A DNA stretch of 37,099 nucleotides from Candidatus Apopatosoma intestinale (lineage in GTDB: Bacteria; Bacillota; Clostridia; Oscillospirales; CAG-272): contig DODZ01000028.1 in NCBI GenBank assembly GCA_003524145.1, positions 106,086-143,184 of the forward strand. Direction: 5' to 3'. The notes under the pieces were generated by a model. That model had not been told where the DNA came from. It searched no databases and saw nothing but the letters and a program-made list of their open reading frames with translations. The number at the start of each line of letters is the position of its first letter. Position 1 is the stretch's first letter. The position numbers were made by a program, and so were the translations under genes. Positions 23,717 to 31,437 of this stretch are shown in pieces.

Positions 23717-23741
23717 GCCGCATTTTTGCGGCAAAAATGCG
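23717..23741 (+). terminator. first hairpin after mnmA
   Basis: GCCGC-ATTTTT-GCGGC (23717-23732) is followed by AAAAATGCG. The same bases can form a longer perfect palindrome, CGCATTTTTGC/GCAAAAATGCG (23719-23741). It lacks a U tract, so it may only slow polymerase ahead of the stronger terminator at 23762. Confidence 0.5.
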
Positions 23742-23761
23742 AAAAACTAATATTCTAATAT

Positions 23762-23800
23762 AAAACAGGGCTAAAATCGTCATTTTGCCCTGTTTTTTTT
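23762..23800 (+). terminator. Rho-independent terminator of the rnhA-mnmA unit
   Basis: AAAACAGGGC and GCCCTGTTTT pair; an inner AAAAT/ATTTT pair closes a CGTC loop; eight Ts follow. It ends the sulfur-relay transcript. Confidence 0.9.
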
Positions 23801-24238
23801 GCATTTTGAAAACCCGAAGTAAACTGATTGAAAACTTTTGTGAAAAATGACAATGTGTCAAAAAAACATCGCCGAAAATTGTGAAATATGCACATAAAAT
23901 GAAGAGCGTTTTTGAGGCTTTATCGGGCATAATATTATCGGAAAAAGCACCTTGCGGTTGCAAAAACAAATTACAGATTGCCGATAAAAGGCATAAAAAA
24001 CATCAAAAACGCCTGAAAAAGCGGAAAAACAAAAGAAAAACCGCGATTTTTCAAATCTTATGCAACCTCATGGTTGCGGCAACCGGAAAAAGCCGAAAAC
24101 GGCACGAAACTCCGCACTTTTGTCTGAAAATGCCCGAAAAATCAAAAATACGGACAAAGAGGCAAAAATGTTCGGAAAAAAGCACCGTTTTGCCGTTGCG
24201 GAAGCTTTTTGCCGGAGGAAAACCTTACTCCGCGCCGC
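23801..24238. other. 438-base gap without a supported gene
   Basis: A-rich plus strand with many AAAAA runs. A plus-strand reading frame at 23881-24261 gives a 126-residue, very basic product that starts with GTG, has no ribosome site and resembles no family; I do not call it. No tRNA, riboswitch or clear hairpin series was recognised. The stretch may hold regulatory sequence for the sugar locus, whose promoter begins at 24239. Confidence 0.5.
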
Positions 24239-24267
24239 TTGACTTTGAACCGCTTATATGATATTAT
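24239..24267 (+). promoter_or_regulatory. sigma-A promoter of the ABC/DUF5696 locus
   Basis: TTGACT (24239-24244), 17-base spacer, TATTAT (24262-24267), 74 bases before the ATG at 24342. Seven genes follow, nearly all on short spacings, and I see no other convincing promoter up to 36932. A cre-like sequence in the spacer is too poor to call. Confidence 0.82.
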
Positions 24268-24341
24268 ATTAGGGCATATTTCAGAGAGAAAATATGTGCG
24301 TCACGAATAGTGATATACCCCATCTTTTTAGGAGGATCCAA

Positions 24342-27300
24342 ATGGAAAAATCGAAATTCACAAGATTGCTTGCATTTGTGCTCGCACTGTGTATGACGAT
24401 ATGCGGCGCGACTGCGCTTTTCGCTAACGATACGGCTTCATCGGGAAGCTCCGGCTCGGATACATTTGCGGAAGCGCTCGAGCAGCTTAACGACATCACA
24501 TGGAGTACATATTACGCAAGATATTCCGGCATGAAGAAATATACCGGAGAGCCTATCGTAATAAAGGCTTCCGGATATACGGGCTTTTCATATCCCTCGG
24601 GAATGACCGACAAGGATGCCGCCCTGCCTTTTGAAAAGCTTGATGAGCTTGACGGCAGAAAGGACGTTCTTCAGACTCCGGATATCGGTACAGTCGATTT
24701 CAAGGTGACTGTGCCCGAGGACGGACTTTACTCTATCGAGTGGGATTACTACCCGATACAGGCAAAGGCGAGCAACATAGAGAGAACGCTCCGAATCAAT
24801 GGCGAGGTTCCTTTCACCGAGGTAAGAAACCTTATGATGACAAAGATTTGGAAAGATGAATTCAAATACGACGAAAACGGCAGCATCGTCTTTGACAAGG
24901 ATGCAAGCGGAAACGATGCGCGTCCGCAGAAATATGAGGCGCCCGAATGGCGTACCTACTATGTATCCGACCCGACCGGCTATACCAACGGCAGCTTCTG
25001 GTTTTATCTCAAAGCCGGCGAAAATACCATCTCGATAACGGGTCAGAGAGAACCTGTCGTGCTGGATGAAATTCGTCTTACCGCCGTCAGGGAAGAGATT
25101 ACATATGAGGAATACCGCAGGATAAACGACGCGAAGCCGAACAATGCTTCCGCCGCCGCACCGATAAAGATAGAGGCGGAAAATCCCTCTTCCACATCGG
25201 ACAAGACGCTTTATCCCGATAATGACCGCTCATCTTCGATAAACAGTCCTCAGCACGCAAGTTATATTCTCTGCAATGTGATAGGAGGCTCCAACTGGTC
25301 TACCATGGGTCAGTGGATAGAATGGACGGTTACCGTTCCCGAGGACGGATACTATAAAATCTATTCCAGATACCTTCAGAATGTTGTTCAGGGTCTTTAT
25401 GTATCGAGACGCCTGCGCGTGGACGGCGAGATTCCGTTTTACGAGGCAAACAACACCAGCTTCGTCTACAACTCCGACTGGCAGCTCTCCGCACTCGGAA
25501 CAGGCGAGACTGTTTTTGATATTTATCTTGAAAAAGGAACGCACACATTTTCTCTCGAGGTTACACTCGGTAAGCTCGGCGGAATCATATCCGAGGTACG
25601 CAGCGCTCTTACCGAGATAAACAATATATATCTTAAAATACTTTCGATAACCGGTCCCGCGCCGGACTCTTATCAGGACTATAAGTTCTATTCCCGTATT
25701 CCTTCGGAAATAAAGAGAATGAGAGAGCTCTCGGCTGAGCTTTTCGATATTGCAAACCGCTTTGAACAGATAACGGGCGGCGGCAGCTCGAACCAAGCCA
25801 CACTCGAAAAGATTGCGCGCCGTCTCGAGACGATGTCCAAGAACAGCGAGCGCCAGATAGCGAAGAACTTCAAGGGCTTGAAAACCGATATCGGTAACCT
25901 CGGCACATGGCTCAATACGGTTCAGTCACAGACGCTGAAGATAGACTATCTCGTTGTCGCTCCCTCCGAGGCGACACTCGATAAAAAGGAATACAAGGCG
26001 AAGGGCAACTTCTTTGAAAACTTCGGCTTTGAGATTTCCGCTTTCGTATGGAGCTTCTTCCGTGACAACTCCTCGTTTGGCGCCGTTGATGTCGGCGAGG
26101 GCAAAACGGAGCTTGTGGTATGGACGACAATCTCGCGCGAGCGTGCTCAGCTTGTACGCGACCTCGTGAGCAACAACTTCTCTTCGGTTGAGCCGAATAT
26201 ATCCGTAAATATGAAGGTTGTTTCGGCAGGCGCATTGCTTCCCGCAGTATTCGCGGGCGTAGGACCCGATATAATGATGGAAGAATCTTCTTCCAATGTT
26301 ATCAACTATGCTGTCCGCGGTGCCGTGGTCAACCTCTATGACTGCGAAGGCTTTCAGTCGCTGAAGGGAAGATTCCATAAGAGCGCATGGATACCGCTGA
26401 CGGTGGCACTTGACAGCCCTGACGGCGAAAAAGCCGTTTACGGTATACCGCTCACGCAGAGCTTCAGCATCATGTTCTACAGGAAGGACATCCTCGCGGA
26501 GCTCGGCATAACAAAGGCACCGGAAACATGGGATGAATTTGAGACCGTTTCCGAAACGCTCATTTCCAACAACTATGAAGTCGGCATGGGCTACAACGAA
26601 ATGTTCAATATCTTCCTTTATCAGAAGGGCGGAGAGCTGTATACAAACGGCGGCACTACGATATCCTATGATACGGATGTTGCGCTCGATGCATTCACCG
26701 AAATGTGCGAGCTTTATACTCACAAGAAGTTCCCCAAAACCTATGATGCGGCAAACCGTTTCAGAACGGGTGAAATTCCGATAATCATAGCGGACTACAT
26801 TACTTTCTACAATCAGTTCACAATATTCGCAACAGAGCTGAACGGACTCTGGGGCTTCACCAATATCCCCGGCACTGTCCGCGAAGACGGCACTGTTGAC
26901 AAGACAACGATAGGCTCCGTTACGGCAATGGTCGTAATGAGAGATGCGGAAGAGAAGAAGAACACAGCCTTCAAATTCATGGAGTGGTGGATGCGCACGG
27001 AAATCCAGAGCGCATACGCAAACGAGCTGGTAGCGCTTCTCGGTCCTGCCGGCAAGTACGCTACGGCAAACTACGAGGCATTCTCCGAGATGTCTTGGTC
27101 GGCAAGCGAATCCAAGGTGCTCAAGGCACAGTTTGATGTACTCAAGTGCATGCCTGAAATGCCCGGAAGCTACATCATCTCCCGCTATGTAAACTTTGCT
27201 TACCTTGAGGTTTATAACAACGGCGCAAACCCGAGCGATCAGCTCATGGGCTATGTCGATACGATAAACCGCGAGATGGAAAGAAAGAGAGAAGAGCTGA

Positions 27301-27344
27301 AGCGAAACTTCTATGTTCCCTCAAATTACGACCTGTTCGGTTAA
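24342..27344 (+). CDS. secreted solute-binding protein with two N-terminal carbohydrate-binding-like modules
   Basis: Extracytoplasmic protein of 1000 residues. Residues 1-28 are a signal peptide ending ALFA; the two cysteines in it (17, 21) do not fit a lipobox, so lipid anchoring is not supported. Residues about 70-248 and 274-437 look like two CBM6/35-type beta-sandwiches, each with a VPEDGxY strand (TVPEDGLYSIEW; TVPEDGYYKIYS), an LRxxGE(I/V)PF motif and a closing ENTISI or THTFSL strand. Residues about 450-545 are helical. Residues about 590-1000 are a family 1 sugar-binding lobe pair: ELVVWTT, GPDIMMEESS, YGIPLTQSFSIMFYRKDIL, APETWDEFETV, and FKFMEWWM. The start is ATG 24342 with AGGAGG; an ATG at 24294 has no ribosome site. 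It is the likely ligand-capture component for the permeases behind it. Ligand unknown, probably a glycan or oligosaccharide. Confidence 0.85.
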   Translation: MEKSKFTRLLAFVLALCMTICGATALFANDTASSGSSGSDTFAEALEQLNDITWSTYYARYSGMKKYTGEPIVIKASGYTGFSYPSGMTDKDAALPFEKLDELDGRKDVLQTPDIGTVDFKVTVPEDGLYSIEWDYYPIQAKASNIERTLRINGEVPFTEVRNLMMTKIWKDEFKYDENGSIVFDKDASGNDARPQKYEAPEWRTYYVSDPTGYTNGSFWFYLKAGENTISITGQREPVVLDEIRLTAVREEITYEEYRRINDAKPNNASAAAPIKIEAENPSSTSDKTLYPDNDRSSSINSPQHASYILCNVIGGSNWSTMGQWIEWTVTVPEDGYYKIYSRYLQNVVQGLYVSRRLRVDGEIPFYEANNTSFVYNSDWQLSALGTGETVFDIYLEKGTHTFSLEVTLGKLGGIISEVRSALTEINNIYLKILSITGPAPDSYQDYKFYSRIPSEIKRMRELSAELFDIANRFEQITGGGSSNQATLEKIARRLETMSKNSERQIAKNFKGLKTDIGNLGTWLNTVQSQTLKIDYLVVAPSEATLDKKEYKAKGNFFENFGFEISAFVWSFFRDNSSFGAVDVGEGKTELVVWTTISRERAQLVRDLVSNNFSSVEPNISVNMKVVSAGALLPAVFAGVGPDIMMEESSSNVINYAVRGAVVNLYDCEGFQSLKGRFHKSAWIPLTVALDSPDGEKAVYGIPLTQSFSIMFYRKDILAELGITKAPETWDEFETVSETLISNNYEVGMGYNEMFNIFLYQKGGELYTNGGTTISYDTDVALDAFTEMCELYTHKKFPKTYDAANRFRTGEIPIIIADYITFYNQFTIFATELNGLWGFTNIPGTVREDGTVDKTTIGSVTAMVVMRDAEEKKNTAFKFMEWWMRTEIQSAYANELVALLGPAGKYATANYEAFSEMSWSASESKVLKAQFDVLKCMPEMPGSYIISRYVNFAYLEVYNNGANPSDQLMGYVDTINREMERKREELKRNFYVPSNYDLFG

Positions 27345-27353
27345 TCAATAACT

Positions 27354-27382
27354 CCGGGAAGCGACAGACTTCCGCTTCCCGG
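27354..27382 (+). other. strong hairpin between binding-protein and permease genes
   Basis: CCGGGAAGCG, 9-base loop, CGCTTCCCGG, a 10-bp GC-rich stem 10 bases after the binding-protein stop. There is no T run, so read-through is expected. Such hairpins often protect the upstream message from 3' decay and let the binding protein exceed the permeases. Confidence 0.7.
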
Positions 27383-27413
27383 GGAAGAAATACTTGAAAA
27401 AGGAGAAAATCAA

Positions 27414-28376
27414 ATGTCTACAGAAACTGTTGCTGAGAAGCAGATGGGCAAAAAGCCGGTTTCGCGCAAGGAAATGTCGATGTTCCAGTGGACGCTGAAG
27501 GAAATGAAGCGCAATTACGCAGCATATCTCATGTGCTTTCCTTTCTACTTCGTGTTCATACTGTTCACGATAGGCCCTGTTATCCTCTCGCTTTTCTTCA
27601 GCTTTACAATATTCAACCTTATAGAAGCGCCGCAGTTCGTATTCTTTGAGAACTATGTCCGTCTTTTTGTTGACGATGATGTATTTCTCACGGCTGTTCA
27701 GAACACGCTTATTTTCGCGGCTGTAACGGGACCTGTTTCGTACCTGCTCTCGTTCCTCGTCGCATGGTTTATAAACGAGCTTCCCCCGAAGATAAGATCG
27801 TTTGTAACACTTATCTTCTATGCGCCGTCTATCTCGGGCGGTATCTACACCGTATGGAAAGTATTCTTTGACAGCGACTCATACGGCTATGCAAACTATA
27901 TCCTCCTGAAGCTGGAGGTTATCACCGAGCCTATACAGTGGTTCCAGAATGCAAAATACGTAATGCCATTGTGTATACTCGTTGCCCTCTGGACGTCGCT
28001 CGGCGTTTCGTTCCTTTCGTTCATAGGCGGTCTGCAAACGGTCAGCAAGGACCAGTTTGAGGCAGGCGCCGTGGACGGTGTACGAAACCGTTGGCAGGAG
28101 CTCTGGTACATTACGCTGCCGAATATGAAGCCGCAGCTTCTCTTCGGTGCCATCATGTCCATCACATCGTCATTCGGTTTCGGCGCGATAGTTACCACGC
28201 TCGCGGGCTTCCCCAGCGTAAACTATGCGGCTCATACGATAATGCATCATCTCGAGGACTACGGCGGTCAGCGATTTGAGGTCGGCTATGCTTCGGCTAT
28301 AGCGACAATACTCTTCTTTATCATGATAGGTGCAAACATGCTGGTAAAGAAAATACTTTCGAAGGTGGGACAGTAA
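27414..28376 (+). CDS. sugar ABC transporter permease, MalF/UgpA type (first pair)
   Basis: Inner-membrane permease of 320 residues with a cytoplasmic N-tail of about 35 residues and six hydrophobic segments. The EAA loop that contacts the ATPase is E216-A-G-A-V-D221-G222, followed by WQELWYITLPNMKP. The N-terminal SLFFSFTIFNLIEAPQFVFFENYVRLF is characteristic of carbohydrate uptake transporter-1 permeases. It forms a heterodimer with the next gene product, which starts 2 bases after its stop. AAAGGAG precedes the ATG. No ATPase gene is nearby, so a shared MsmX-type ATPase encoded elsewhere is expected. Confidence 0.92.
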   Translation: MSTETVAEKQMGKKPVSRKEMSMFQWTLKEMKRNYAAYLMCFPFYFVFILFTIGPVILSLFFSFTIFNLIEAPQFVFFENYVRLFVDDDVFLTAVQNTLIFAAVTGPVSYLLSFLVAWFINELPPKIRSFVTLIFYAPSISGGIYTVWKVFFDSDSYGYANYILLKLEVITEPIQWFQNAKYVMPLCILVALWTSLGVSFLSFIGGLQTVSKDQFEAGAVDGVRNRWQELWYITLPNMKPQLLFGAIMSITSSFGFGAIVTTLAGFPSVNYAAHTIMHHLEDYGGQRFEVGYASAIATILFFIMIGANMLVKKILSKVGQ

Positions 28377-28377
28377 T

Positions 28378-29262
28378 ATGGCGAGAAAAGTTGCTAAATT
28401 AAGAACCAGAAATCATAAAGTTGTCCTTAACCGTTCTGCCGGCGGCGATGTGGGAATCTCAATATTCCTCGTGCTTTTCGGACTCTTCATGTTTATCCCT
28501 ATGTACTACGCTATCATCCAGTCGCTCAAGCCGCTTGACGAGCTCTGGATGTATCCTCCGAGATTTTATGTCGCAAACCCGACTCTCCGGAACTTTTCCG
28601 ACATGTTCAAGGCGATGACAGACTCGTGGGTTCCTTTCTCCAGATACATATTCAATACGGTGTTCATCTCCGTAGGCGGTACCTTCGGTAACCTTGTATG
28701 CGGTTCTCTTGCCGCTTATGCGGTTTCCAAGATAAAGTTCCCCGGCAGAGCGGGACTCCAGAAAATGGTACGACTTGCCCTCATGTTCCATGCGACGGTC
28801 GGCTCGATTGTAAACTTTATGACGATGAGTGCACTTCACCTCATCGATACATACTGGGCAATCATAATCCCCGCCTGCGGCAGTACGCTCGGCATGTTCC
28901 TTATGATGCAGTTCATGGAGTCCTCTGTTCCGGATACTGTTCTTGAGTCCGCAAGACTGGACGGCGCTTCCGAAATACGCACCTACTGGACAATAGCAAT
29001 GCCGATGGTTAAGCCTGCATGGCTGACTCTGATAGTTTACTCCTTCCAGGGTCTGTGGCAGACAGGTTCTTCCATCTATATAATGAGCGAACAGTACAAG
29101 ACCTTCAACTATGCTATCTCCCAGATAGTATCCAGCGGTATCGCACGTGCCGGTGTCGGCATGGCTTCCGCAGTCGTAATGATGATAGTTCCCGTGGCGG
29201 TATTCGTTATCACCCAGAGCAACATTATCGAGACGATGTCTACTTCCGGTATGAAAGACTGA
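28378..29262 (+). CDS. sugar ABC transporter permease, MalG/UgpE type (first pair)
   Basis: Second membrane subunit, 294 residues, six hydrophobic segments. Its EAA loop is E190-S-A-R-L-D195-G196, then SEIRTYWTIAMPMVKP, and family blocks such as KPLDELWMYPPRFY and LAAYAVSKIKFPG are present. It starts two bases after the first permease (TAATATG), so the two are translated together. The N-terminal tail is rich in basic residues. With the preceding gene and the binding protein it makes a complete importer except for the ATPase. Confidence 0.92.
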   Translation: MARKVAKLRTRNHKVVLNRSAGGDVGISIFLVLFGLFMFIPMYYAIIQSLKPLDELWMYPPRFYVANPTLRNFSDMFKAMTDSWVPFSRYIFNTVFISVGGTFGNLVCGSLAAYAVSKIKFPGRAGLQKMVRLALMFHATVGSIVNFMTMSALHLIDTYWAIIIPACGSTLGMFLMMQFMESSVPDTVLESARLDGASEIRTYWTIAMPMVKPAWLTLIVYSFQGLWQTGSSIYIMSEQYKTFNYAISQIVSSGIARAGVGMASAVVMMIVPVAVFVITQSNIIETMSTSGMKD

Positions 29263-29281
29263 GCAGGAGGTATATATAATA

Positions 29282-31420
29282 ATGAAGAAAATAACAAGAA
29301 TTCTCTGCATACTCATGCTGATGCTCCTTCTCGGTTCGATAGTTCCTATGTTTGCGGCGGCTTCTCCTTATTCGACGTATACTTACTCGATAAGCGGTCA
29401 GGCACGTATTTCGCCTGATGTATATGTTCCCGACAGAGTGGTTTCCTCCTATGAAATAGGGCTTGACACAGAGCTCAAGGAGCCGAAGGATATATTCATT
29501 GATAAAAATATGAATATATACCTCTCCGATACAGGCAATAACAGAATAGTCGTCTGCAACAGCGAATTCAAATTCAGATTTGAAATTTCCACCTTCAATA
29601 ACGAGCACGGTGTTCCCGACAGCCTCTCCGAGCCGATGGGTACATTTGTAAACGATGAATACATCTATGTCTGCGACAAGCAGAACGCAAGAATAGTTGT
29701 ATTTGACCTGCTCGGCAACTTCGTCCGCACCATAGGCGCACCGACAGCGGATGTAATGGGCGAAGATACGGTATTTACGCCTGTTGCCATAGGCGTATCC
29801 GACTCGGGCAGAATGTATGTCGTTTCAGCGGCTACATATTCCGGTGTTTTCGCACTCGATGAGGACGGCAACTTCCAGACCTTCGTAGGTACACAGAAGG
29901 TTTCCGTGCCGCTCGCAATGCGTATCCGCCGAATGCTCTTCCCGAATACGGTTTCCATCTCGTATATCTCACCTGAGTACAACAACCTCGCGCTCGACAA
30001 CGATGGCTATATCTGGGTTACATCAAACAGCATGGATGATGCAGACCTCATCAGCGCCATTGAAAGCAGTAACGCGGACTATGCTCCGGTAAAGAGAATG
30101 AATTCCGCGGGCGACGATATCACGACGCGAAACGGCTTCTTCATTCCCGCCGGTGAAATCAACTTTGACCGCACCACGAAAAAGAGCAGCAGCAGTGATG
30201 TTATCACGGGTCCTTCCTCTATAGTGGATGTTGCTATCGGTCCGAACGGAATGTGGTCGATACTCGATGAGAAGCGCTCCAAGATTTACACATACGATTC
30301 CGAGGGAAATATGCTCTTCGCTTTCGGCGATAAGGGCGCACAGCTCGGCAACCTAAAGAAGGGCGCGGCTCTCGCGTACTTCGGCTCCGACCTCTATGTT
30401 GTAGACTCCGAGGCAAGCTCCGTTACTATTTATAAGAGAACAGAGTACGGCGATGTCATCGACAATGCACTCTACTACAACAGACTGAGAATTTACTCCT
30501 CGGCTCTCGAAAACTGGAGAGAAATTCTGAAGAGAAACAACAACTTCGATGCCGCTTATGTCGGCGTAGGCAGAAACCTCCATCAGCAGGGCGAATACAA
30601 GGAGGCAATGAAGTATTTCAAGACAGCCGATTCGACAGCTAATTACTCCGACTCCTACAAGGCTCTTCGCAGAGAATGGATAGGCAAATACTTCCTCGTT
30701 GTCGTTGCCATCATAGTCGTTGTGCTCTTCCTCCTTGCAAAGGGACTCGGCTATGTAGCCAAGGTAAACAAGAATGCTACAGCCAAGGGCGGAAAGAGAA
30801 CCTTCAAGGAAGAAGTGCTTTACGCATTCTATGTGATGATGCATCCTTTCGACGGCTACTGGGATCTGAAGCATGAAAAACGCGGCTCTGTTCGCGCCTC
30901 TATCTTAATAGTAATCCTCGCCGCGCTCTCTGTTGCTTATAACAATGTCGGCTCCGGCTATCTTTATTCCGGCAGCGGCAGTGCTACAGGCTCTGTATTC
31001 GGCGGTATCAGCACGGTTGTTGCTCCGCTCCTCCTCTGGTGCATAGCAAACTGGTGTCTGACAACGCTTTTCGACGGCGAAGGTACACTCAAGGATATTT
31101 TCATAGCATCCAGCTATTCACTCATGCCAATCCCGATATTCTTCATACCCGTGACAATCGTTTCCAACTTTGCAACACGCGATGAAAAGTCGTTTATCTC
31201 TCTCTTCATAGGCATTGCACTTGTATGGACGGGTATGCTCCTCTTCTTCGGCATTATGACAACACACGGATATTCCATGGGCGTAAATATAGGTATGACG
31301 ATATTCACTATCGTGGCGATGATGTTTATTGTCTTCCTGATAATGCTTTTCACAAACCTTATTCAGAGAATGGTAAGCTTTGTAACCGATATCATTACAG
31401 AGCTTTCCTACCGTTCTTAA
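29282..31420 (+). CDS. NHL-propeller/TPR/Yip1-like membrane protein
   Basis: Chimeric membrane protein of 712 residues, function unknown. Residues 1-27 are a signal peptide. About 60-385 are NHL-type beta-propeller repeats; recognisable ones are EPKDIFIDKNMNIYLSDTGNNRIVV, EPMGTFVNDEYIYVCDKQNARIVVF and ALAYFGSDLYVVDSEASSV in part. About 400-455 is a TPR-like helical stretch (ALENWREILKRNNNFDAAY, HQQGEYKEAMKYF). A transmembrane helix lies near 470-490, and a Yip1-like domain of about five helices runs from 508 to 695 (EEVLYAFYVMMHPFDGYWDLK). The propeller should face outside, the Yip1 part the membrane. It could sense substrate or hold the transporter together; that is inference. It follows the permeases by 19 bases with a GGAGG site. 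Confidence 0.82.
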   Translation: MKKITRILCILMLMLLLGSIVPMFAAASPYSTYTYSISGQARISPDVYVPDRVVSSYEIGLDTELKEPKDIFIDKNMNIYLSDTGNNRIVVCNSEFKFRFEISTFNNEHGVPDSLSEPMGTFVNDEYIYVCDKQNARIVVFDLLGNFVRTIGAPTADVMGEDTVFTPVAIGVSDSGRMYVVSAATYSGVFALDEDGNFQTFVGTQKVSVPLAMRIRRMLFPNTVSISYISPEYNNLALDNDGYIWVTSNSMDDADLISAIESSNADYAPVKRMNSAGDDITTRNGFFIPAGEINFDRTTKKSSSSDVITGPSSIVDVAIGPNGMWSILDEKRSKIYTYDSEGNMLFAFGDKGAQLGNLKKGAALAYFGSDLYVVDSEASSVTIYKRTEYGDVIDNALYYNRLRIYSSALENWREILKRNNNFDAAYVGVGRNLHQQGEYKEAMKYFKTADSTANYSDSYKALRREWIGKYFLVVVAIIVVVLFLLAKGLGYVAKVNKNATAKGGKRTFKEEVLYAFYVMMHPFDGYWDLKHEKRGSVRASILIVILAALSVAYNNVGSGYLYSGSGSATGSVFGGISTVVAPLLLWCIANWCLTTLFDGEGTLKDIFIASSYSLMPIPIFFIPVTIVSNFATRDEKSFISLFIGIALVWTGMLLFFGIMTTHGYSMGVNIGMTIFTIVAMMFIVFLIMLFTNLIQRMVSFVTDIITELSYRS

Positions 31421-31437
31421 GCAAGGAGGGAAACGAA

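Noticed and set aside
23881..24261. 126-codon Lys-rich plus-strand frame upstream of the sugar locus
   Set aside because: GTG start without ribosome site, extreme Lys content that follows from A-rich DNA, and it runs into the promoter at 24239.
24245..24261. Possible CcpA cre site in the sugar-locus promoter
   Set aside because: Only about 9 of 13 defined cre positions match, which is common by chance.
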